Assembly: GCA_963559605.1 (NCBI GenBank)
Contig: CAUWLL010000007.1
Coordinates: 1-64,000, forward strand
Origin: Dorea_D sp963559605
GTDB lineage: Bacteria > Bacillota > Clostridia > Lachnospirales > Lachnospiraceae
Direction of reading: 5' to 3'
Length of the DNA: 64,000 bases
The translations under genes were made by a program, and so were the position numbers. The notes beneath the pieces were generated by a model. That model was given only the letters and a program-made list of their open reading frames with translations, was not told where the DNA came from and searched no databases. Below are positions 59,135 to 64,000 of this stretch, piece by piece; within the stretch, counting starts at the first letter, position 1; each line of letters opens with the position of its first letter.

Positions 59135-61286
59135 GTTCATCTCTCCATTTTTCAAACAGCTCTAAAGGAACTGGCTTGGAATAAACGTATCCCTGAATAA
59201 AATCACACCCATACCCCCACAATTCCTCTACCTGCCCAAAGTCCTCAATTCCTTCAGCCACGACACATATGTCAAGACTGTGAGCGAGCCGGATGATGTT
59301 TTCCACAATTCGTTTGGATTTTGCCGTCTCGTCTATGAAAAAGCTTCTGTCTAATTTAATCGTATCTACCTCAAAAGATTTCAAAATAGACAAAGACGAA
59401 TACGCAAATCCAAAGTCATCCAGAGCCACATTCAGACCACAAGCCCGAAGTCTTTTTAATATTTGCTGAATGAAAGTAATCTGATTTCTGTCAAGTAACG
59501 CCGTTTCTGTCATTTCTATTTCCAGCGCTCCGTCCGGTATATGATATTTATCTTTCATCGCCTTATACTTTTCTCCGATGGATTCGCCCACTTGCCTTAA
59601 AGTAACGCGGGAAAGGTTGACAGAAATTTCTATTATATCTTTCCCCTCCCGTATCCGTTCGGACAGTATACGGCACACCTCCTCAAAAACATAAAAATCC
59701 AGCTTACAGATTTTCCCGTTATTCTCGAACAACGGAATAAATCTATCCGGCGCGATCACACCCTTCTCGGGATGCACCCAACGCACCAGCGCTTCTGCCT
59801 TGACTTCTCCTCTTTTTGACATTTTCGGCTGAAAATAAATCTGGAAATCATGATTTTTCACAGATTCCTCAAACAATTCGTTCAACTCATATTCTTCTGC
59901 TATTTTCTTCGAAATTTCCTTGTCGAAGAACACACACACATCTTTCTCATGCTTTTGCTTACTTACATAGATTCCGTTGCTGATCGCCGTTACTATATCT
60001 TCCTCCAAAGACAACTGGCAGGCGCCGATAAAGAATCCAAGATTATATCCTTCATGCTTTTGATTGATGATCTGATTCATATCCTGAATATGCTCTGTGA
60101 TTCTCTCGGAAATTCTCTCTTTTTTATTTTCCTGAAGAAGCAGGAGAAAATTATCCACGTTACTTCTGCACACCAGCTCCTTTTCATCCATGTTTTTGGA
60201 TAAGATCCGGTAAACAAAGCGCAAAAGGTCATTACCCGTATTTTCTCCCCACAATTCATTGATCCTTCGAAACCCACAGATATTCAGGCACACAACCGTA
60301 TAGGCATCTTTCCCATACTGCCGGACATACTCGTGCCCCAAACGCAGGAACCCCTCCCTGTTGTATCCTCCGGTGATCAGATCCGTCAAAAAAAGCTCTT
60401 CTCTCTTCTTCGTCTCTTTTCTGCCCATGTAAAAAAACAAAGTCAGCAAAATCGCTTCTGCTATGGTCAACAGAAAGTAAATACTGATATTCCGGGAAAA
60501 TATCTCTGTGATTACTTTATTTTTTTTCGTGAACACCTGCACCCAGTCTGTTCCTTCGATCGGAACCGCAGAAATGATACGTCCATTTTCATATATGTTA
60601 TCTTTATAATTTTCTTTTTTTAGTTTTTCCTGAAGAGCCTTTATCTCAGACTTTGACACCCCCTCAGATTCATCGTCTGCCATCATCAAAATCTGCCCCG
60701 TGGTTTTATCTACCAAAAGCTGTAACCCTTGTTTCCATTTTACTTCCTGCTGGTACGAGGCAAGAACACTTTCATAACTCTCGATACCGAGCACCAGCTT
60801 TTCTGCCTTTTCCCCTTTGAACACCGGAGCAGAAAAGACAAAACTTTGATTATCCAAAACGAAAACCGCGGGCTTCTCCCATATATCTTCCGGCAGATCT
60901 TCTGTTCGAACGTCCAGATCGTCCTCTGCCAATCCACCTTCCTTGTTCCACTCCTCTTCCGTAACCATAAAGACTTTCTCGAAATCTCCTGCTTGAGCTT
61001 TCCGTCTGAAAAGGCTTTCCGTTGACAAATGCTCAGGCATACGACTTAATGCATCTGCCAAATCCTTGATAAACACGCTGTTAAATGTCAGATGATCCTC
61101 TATATTATTCGCCAGTTTATGATTACCGTCCAGAACATCTTCTCTCTCCGTCACATTCAATTTTTGATAAACGATCACTGTATTCCCTACAAATCCCGCC
61201 AAAAGAACACCTGCCAAAATACTTCCTGCGATCAAGCGTTTCTTTTGTTTCTTCAACCATTCTGCCAGCATTTGTACTTTCCTCAC
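59115..61286 (-). CDS. c-di-GMP phosphodiesterase (degenerate GGDEF plus EAL)
   Basis: 723 residues: TM1 (LIAGSILAGVLLAGFVGNTV), extracellular sensor (~60-270), TM2 (ISIYFLLTIAEAILLTLFFY), a GGDEF-like domain whose catalytic motif is lost (RSNVDNFLLLL), and a complete EAL domain: KAEALVRW, SVNLSRV, EIEMTETALL, LDDFGFAYSS, TIKLDRSF, VVAEGIED, FIQGYVYSKP. It should break down c-di-GMP, with the dead GGDEF perhaps binding GTP as regulator. Overlaps the next gene, the cyclase. Confidence 0.85.
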   Translation of the reverse strand: MRKVQMLAEWLKKQKKRLIAGSILAGVLLAGFVGNTVIVYQKLNVTEREDVLDGNHKLANNIEDHLTFNSVFIKDLADALSRMPEHLSTESLFRRKAQAGDFEKVFMVTEEEWNKEGGLAEDDLDVRTEDLPEDIWEKPAVFVLDNQSFVFSAPVFKGEKAEKLVLGIESYESVLASYQQEVKWKQGLQLLVDKTTGQILMMADDESEGVSKSEIKALQEKLKKENYKDNIYENGRIISAVPIEGTDWVQVFTKKNKVITEIFSRNISIYFLLTIAEAILLTLFFYMGRKETKKREELFLTDLITGGYNREGFLRLGHEYVRQYGKDAYTVVCLNICGFRRINELWGENTGNDLLRFVYRILSKNMDEKELVCRSNVDNFLLLLQENKKERISERITEHIQDMNQIINQKHEGYNLGFFIGACQLSLEEDIVTAISNGIYVSKQKHEKDVCVFFDKEISKKIAEEYELNELFEESVKNHDFQIYFQPKMSKRGEVKAEALVRWVHPEKGVIAPDRFIPLFENNGKICKLDFYVFEEVCRILSERIREGKDIIEISVNLSRVTLRQVGESIGEKYKAMKDKYHIPDGALEIEMTETALLDRNQITFIQQILKRLRACGLNVALDDFGFAYSSLSILKSFEVDTIKLDRSFFIDETAKSKRIVENIIRLAHSLDICVVAEGIEDFGQVEELWGYGCDFIQGYVYSKPVPLELFEKWRDEHGKQEY

Positions 61287-61304
61287 ATTCTACTTGAAAC
61301 GACA

Positions 61305-61928
61305 CTACCAAACAGTTACCTTTCTCTTTCTCCGAACTACTTCTTCATGAAATACAAAATTCCGAACGACAGATTCTGTTGTCGGCGGTAAATTCACAAA
61401 CTGACAACCGTAGCTTTTCAGTTCTCCCTCTCCAGAAGGATACTGATGCTTGATGTCTCCTGTGATAAATACCGGCGACTTTCCGAGTGTGAACAAAAAA
61501 GAGACGCCCATGCCTTCCGGCACGTCTTCCTCTGATACAAACCGAAAGCCTCCGGCGCTCATATCTTTCACCTGAGCTTCTATGGTTCGTCCATCCTCCA
61601 GTTCAATCTCCACAGGAAAAGTAACGTTGATCCTCACATCATCTCGAAACTCCGGCAGTCCCTTTACCGTTCCCGTCACTCTGTAGCAATCCTTCTCCTG
61701 CTCGTCCGTAATCTCCTTACAGCCTGTCAGCGTACATGCAAAAGAAACATCGTCGTACTGTTCGCCTACCGTACGAAAAACAACTTCCAGCGGATAAGTT
61801 ATATCCGGTTCTTCCTCAAAGAAAAAATAGGCTGTTGTGGCAGATACTCTTTTATAGCCCACTTCAGACAAGAGCGTTGTATCTGAATAATAAAGAGAGC
61901 CTCTGCGTACATCAAACAATGCATCCAT
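61305..61928 (-). CDS. PilZ-domain c-di-GMP receptor (YcgR-like)
   Basis: 207 residues. N-terminal YcgR-type beta domain (~1-100) and a PilZ domain with the c-di-GMP motifs R-D-D-V-R (FRDDVRINVTF) and DMSAGGFRF. It senses the product of the neighbouring cyclase. It starts the block; the EAL gene follows after 18 bases. YcgR-like proteins slow flagellar motion or alter secretion in other bacteria; no flagellar genes are seen here. Confidence 0.85.
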   Translation of the reverse strand: MDALFDVRRGSLYYSDTTLLSEVGYKRVSATTAYFFFEEEPDITYPLEVVFRTVGEQYDDVSFACTLTGCKEITDEQEKDCYRVTGTVKGLPEFRDDVRINVTFPVEIELEDGRTIEAQVKDMSAGGFRFVSEEDVPEGMGVSFLFTLGKSPVFITGDIKHQYPSGEGELKSYGCQFVNLPPTTESVVRNFVFHEEVVRRKRKVTVW

Positions 61929-62061
61929 ATGAATACCTCCCCGATCATTAAAATTTTATGTACTCTTTCCTTTGTTTTATGTATATTTATCAGTATATCA
62001 CACCCCATCTTTCAGCGTCCAGAGCTTTTCAGAAATAGTACGGACCCGCAAAACAGACTGC

Positions 62062-62105
62062 AAAAACGGACCGAGGCGAAGAATCATCCTCCCGGTCCGT
62101 TTTTG
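62062..62105. terminator. Bidirectional terminator between the DUF3169-like and PilZ genes
   Basis: AAAAACGGACCG...CGGTCCGTTTTT, a 12-bp stem with a further GaGG/CCtC pairing, flanked by an A-run and a T-run, so it can work both ways; both neighbours are on the minus strand. Confidence 0.75.
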
Positions 62106-62119
62106 CGTCCCACTTTATT

Positions 62120-62887
62120 TTATGACTTTCTTTTCACAGCATGATAAGTATAGATTACTGTAGATATAATGTTACACATTGTCAATAGTACAGCAGCCGT
62201 CAAACCATCCCCACCGAAAAATTCAAGTGTCAGGGCAATCACAGTTGCTGCTAAAAGAAGGGTTCTTGTTGCGGTATAGGCTTTATAACTCGCCTCATAG
62301 ATTAGCTTTTGTTCTGCCTCGTCGCAGTTTGCCATCCACTCTTTTTGGAAGTTCCAGTCTGCCGCATCTCCCTTTTTCAAGGGATCTTTCTTACGAATCT
62401 GTTTAACCGCAGCCACCTGATAGAAACCTACAACTACTCCGAGCCCCACAAACAACAATGCCGTCGCCAAAAAGCCGAATACATTAGACTTTGCTGCCTC
62501 TTCAATCCCTGAACCAAATCCAAGCAGCGGAAATGCAAGATAGAGAATAACCGTTGTTCCTGTAATCCCAATATTTGCCCAAAAATCATAGCGTTTGTCG
62601 AGTCCATCCTGCTCGTCATCATCCTCTTCCTTTTGATACTGCCGGAGCAGCGCCTCGCCTTTCCGGTAACAGACTACGCTCAATACAAGAGCGAACATCA
62701 GCATGAGCGCCATAATAAAAAATGACTGCTCACCAATCCAAGCAGCCGCCGCAGCAAAGCCGGATTTTACGCCTTCCTCCCAATATACAGATCCAAAACC
62801 AAAAGCTCCTCCGATGACACCTCCGATCGCCATCCAGCCGATAAATTTAAGATAAGAATTTATTTTTCTTTCTTTACTCTTTGTCAT
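62120..62887 (-). CDS. DUF3169-like multi-pass membrane protein
   Basis: 255 residues from the ATG at 62887 (behind AGGAGGATGAGCAGG, 14 bases inside the end of the XRE gene). Six hydrophobic segments: FIGWMAIGGVIGGAFGFGSVY, IMALMLMFALVLSVVCYRKG, NIGITGTTVILYLAFPLLGFG, GFLATALLFVGLGVVVGFYQ, a weak one near 210, and LTAAVLLTMCNIISTVIYTY. Such membrane proteins are often encoded right behind a small XRE regulator in Firmicutes; function unknown. Confidence 0.7.
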   Translation of the reverse strand: MTKSKERKINSYLKFIGWMAIGGVIGGAFGFGSVYWEEGVKSGFAAAAAWIGEQSFFIMALMLMFALVLSVVCYRKGEALLRQYQKEEDDDEQDGLDKRYDFWANIGITGTTVILYLAFPLLGFGSGIEEAAKSNVFGFLATALLFVGLGVVVGFYQVAAVKQIRKKDPLKKGDAADWNFQKEWMANCDEAEQKLIYEASYKAYTATRTLLLAATVIALTLEFFGGDGLTAAVLLTMCNIISTVIYTYHAVKRKS

Positions 62888-63110
62888 CCTGCTCATCCTC
62901 CTTATAAACAAATATATCTTCTACCGATACCTCGAATATCTTCGCAAGCTTTAACGCCAGCGTCACCGATGGGGAGTAGTCTCCTCTCTCGATCAGACTG
63001 ATGGTCTGTCTGGACACACTTGCAAGCTTCCCAAGCTCCGACTGGTTAATTCCAAGTCTTGCTCTATGCTCTTTTAATCTGTTTTCCAGCGCCATAAGTA
63101 CCTCCTTCAC
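62874..63110 (-). CDS. Small XRE-family regulator
   Basis: 78 residues, almost only an HTH_3 domain (LKEHRARLGINQSELGKLASVSRQTISLIERGDYSPSVTLALKLAKIFEVSVEDIF), then an acidic tail. The same arrangement (small XRE overlapping a membrane protein) is common for paired operons. Its promoter region holds four operator-like repeats (63119-63217), so it probably represses itself. Confidence 0.85.
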   Translation of the reverse strand: MKEVLMALENRLKEHRARLGINQSELGKLASVSRQTISLIERGDYSPSVTLALKLAKIFEVSVEDIFVYKEDEQDDKE

Positions 63111-63118
63111 GATTTATT

Positions 63119-63217
63119 TGACAACTTTTCATTGCGAAATGACAACTTTTCTTGTCATCATTAATATAGCACATGACAACTTTACTTGTCAATTACTTTT
63201 GACAACTTTTTTTGTCA
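63119..63217. promoter_or_regulatory. Four operator-like repeats over the XRE promoter
   Basis: TGACAACTTT occurs at 63119, 63140, 63174 and 63200. The last three are full 18-bp inverted repeats TGACAA-6-TTGTCA (63140-63157, 63174-63191, 63200-63217). They overlap a promoter on the minus strand: TTGACA (63192-63187), 18 bases, TATATT (63168-63163). Confidence 0.75.
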
Positions 63218-63260
63218 TCGAACTTTTTGTCAGAAGCTAAGTGTGTGCTTTTATACATAA

Positions 63261-63289
63261 AAACTCCGGGCAAACTACCCGGAGTTTTT
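63261..63289. terminator. Terminator after the smpB-63306 gene pair
   Basis: CTCCGGG-CAAACTA-CCCGGAG flanked by AAAAA and TTTTT, so it can work in both directions. Confidence 0.8.
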
Positions 63290-63305
63290 ATTCTATAAAC
63301 TTTCT

Positions 63306-63545
63306 CTAATCTTCCTGAATCCCCAATATCTCTGCCAGCACTTCAATCATGATCTCATTGGTACAAGACTTTACATACCCCATCATATGTAGCGATATTT
63401 CATCCTGCTTCTGCGCCTCTGTTAATTCCGTGTTATGTTTCGTCTCGTCGATCAGCTTAATGAGGTGTGGAGTTAGTTCCTCATAAATTTCTATTGTCGT
63501 TTCTGTTACTAATTTTCTTAAATCTTCTTTCTTTACCGGTACCAT
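63306..63545 (-). CDS. Hypothetical helical protein after smpB
   Basis: 79 residues, charged and helical (DLRKLVTETTIEIYEELTPH, TKHNTELTEAQKQDEISLHM, CTNEIMIEVLAEILGIQED). Behind AGGAGGAATT. No family recognised. It is 8 bases after smpB and ends before a strong terminator, so it is probably expressed with smpB. Confidence 0.6.
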   Translation of the reverse strand: MVPVKKEDLRKLVTETTIEIYEELTPHLIKLIDETKHNTELTEAQKQDEISLHMMGYVKSCTNEIMIEVLAEILGIQED

Positions 63546-63553
63546 AATTCCTC

Positions 63554-64000
63554 CTAACCGAAGTTTCTCACTTTGAAATCTCGTTCCGCTTCACGTTTCT
63601 GGTCTTTCTTGGCAATATCCTGACGTTTATCATACAGCTTCTTACCTTTTGCCAGCCCAATTTCAACTTTCACAAGGCTTCCTTTAAAATAAACTTTCAG
63701 TGGCACAATTGCCATACCTTTTTCTTTTGTCTTTCCAAGCATCTTATGAATCTCGCTTTTATGCAGCAAAAGTTTTCGCACACGCAAAGGATCTTTATTG
63801 AAGATATTTCCCTTTTCATAGGGGCTGATATGCATACCATAGATAAACATCTCCCCGTTTTCCACACGGATAAACGCTTCCTTGATGCTACATTTTCCCA
63901 TGCGGAGCGACTTCACCTCCGTACCGTGAAGGGCAATGCCCGCCTCATAATTTTCCAGAATAAAATAATCATGATATGCCTTTTTATTATTGGCGATCAT
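63554..64000 (-). CDS. smpB: SsrA-binding protein SmpB (start at or beyond the window edge)
   Basis: 148 residues up to the window edge: NKKAYHDYFILENYEAGIAL, GTEVKSLRMGKCSIKEAFIR, PLRVRKLLLHKSEIHKMLGK, and the basic tail KRQDIAKKDQKREAERDFK. SmpB delivers tmRNA to stalled ribosomes. The ATG at 64000 is the last codon visible; many homologues begin a few residues earlier, so the true start may lie outside. The tmRNA gene itself is not seen. Confidence 0.9.
   Translation of the reverse strand: MIANNKKAYHDYFILENYEAGIALHGTEVKSLRMGKCSIKEAFIRVENGEMFIYGMHISPYEKGNIFNKDPLRVRKLLLHKSEIHKMLGKTKEKGMAIVPLKVYFKGSLVKVEIGLAKGKKLYDKRQDIAKKDQKREAERDFKVRNFG

Overview
The window looks like a chromosomal segment of a spore-forming, anaerobic Clostridia member, most likely a Lachnospiraceae gut bacterium. 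This is inferred from gene content and moderate-to-low GC: a split glutamate synthase operon of the archaeal type ending in an ANTAR regulator, addAB recombination genes, ftsEX with a coiled-coil M23 hydrolase and CtpA, an alpha/beta-type spore protein, type 2 pyrF with pyrKD, and typical Gram-positive promoters, ribosome binding sites and terminators. No tRNA, rRNA or CRISPR array was seen. The species cannot be fixed from the sequence alone.

Layout. 1-1750: the end of a Crp/Fnr-like regulator, then decayed remains of an EamA transporter and its AraC regulator. 1800-8900: a nitrogen-assimilation operon with a promoter and leader terminator, a three-part glutamate synthase (amidotransferase, FMN and GXGXG subunits), a polyferredoxin, an NAD(P)/FAD reductase, a short glutamine synthetase, and an ANTAR regulator whose receiver domain has Asn where the phosphorylated Asp normally lies. 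8900-18240: a graveyard of mobile DNA. It holds an ATP-dependent ligase remnant fused to a surface-protein remnant, small genes of a conjugative-element type, a 5'-truncated ParM with its ParR-like partner, a degraded group II intron, a truncated duplicate of an XRE gene, a DUF5626-like secreted protein with an internal stop, and the tail of a transposase. An apparently intact VanW-like cell-wall protein sits inside it.

18240-34210: housekeeping and envelope genes. These are pyrC-pyrF-pyrK-pyrD; ftsE-ftsX, a PcsB-like hydrolase and ctpA behind a CdaR-type regulator; a TagA/WecG-like protein; a spore protein; and a PadR-DUF1700-DUF4097 operon divergent from a two-component system with a BcrA-type ABC transporter. 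34240-54950: addBA, dapF (Ser in place of the first catalytic Cys), hflX, a TPR lipoprotein, two P1B metal ATPases around an ArsR repressor, ung, hisHF, a second two-component system, and an ECF sigma factor with its anti-sigma.

55000-64000: a signalling block of a chemoreceptor, a diguanylate cyclase, an EAL phosphodiesterase and a PilZ receptor, which together form a compact c-di-GMP module. Then come an XRE regulator with a DUF3169-like membrane protein behind a cluster of four operator-like repeats, a small unknown gene, and smpB at the window edge.

The most interesting signals are the ANTAR/GOGAT operon with its leader terminator and pseudo-receiver, the metal ATPase with altered metal-site residues (CPS, EVG), the DapF active-site substitution, the 12-bp triple repeat before the ABC genes, the addB start codon buried in a perfect hairpin, and the XRE operator cluster.
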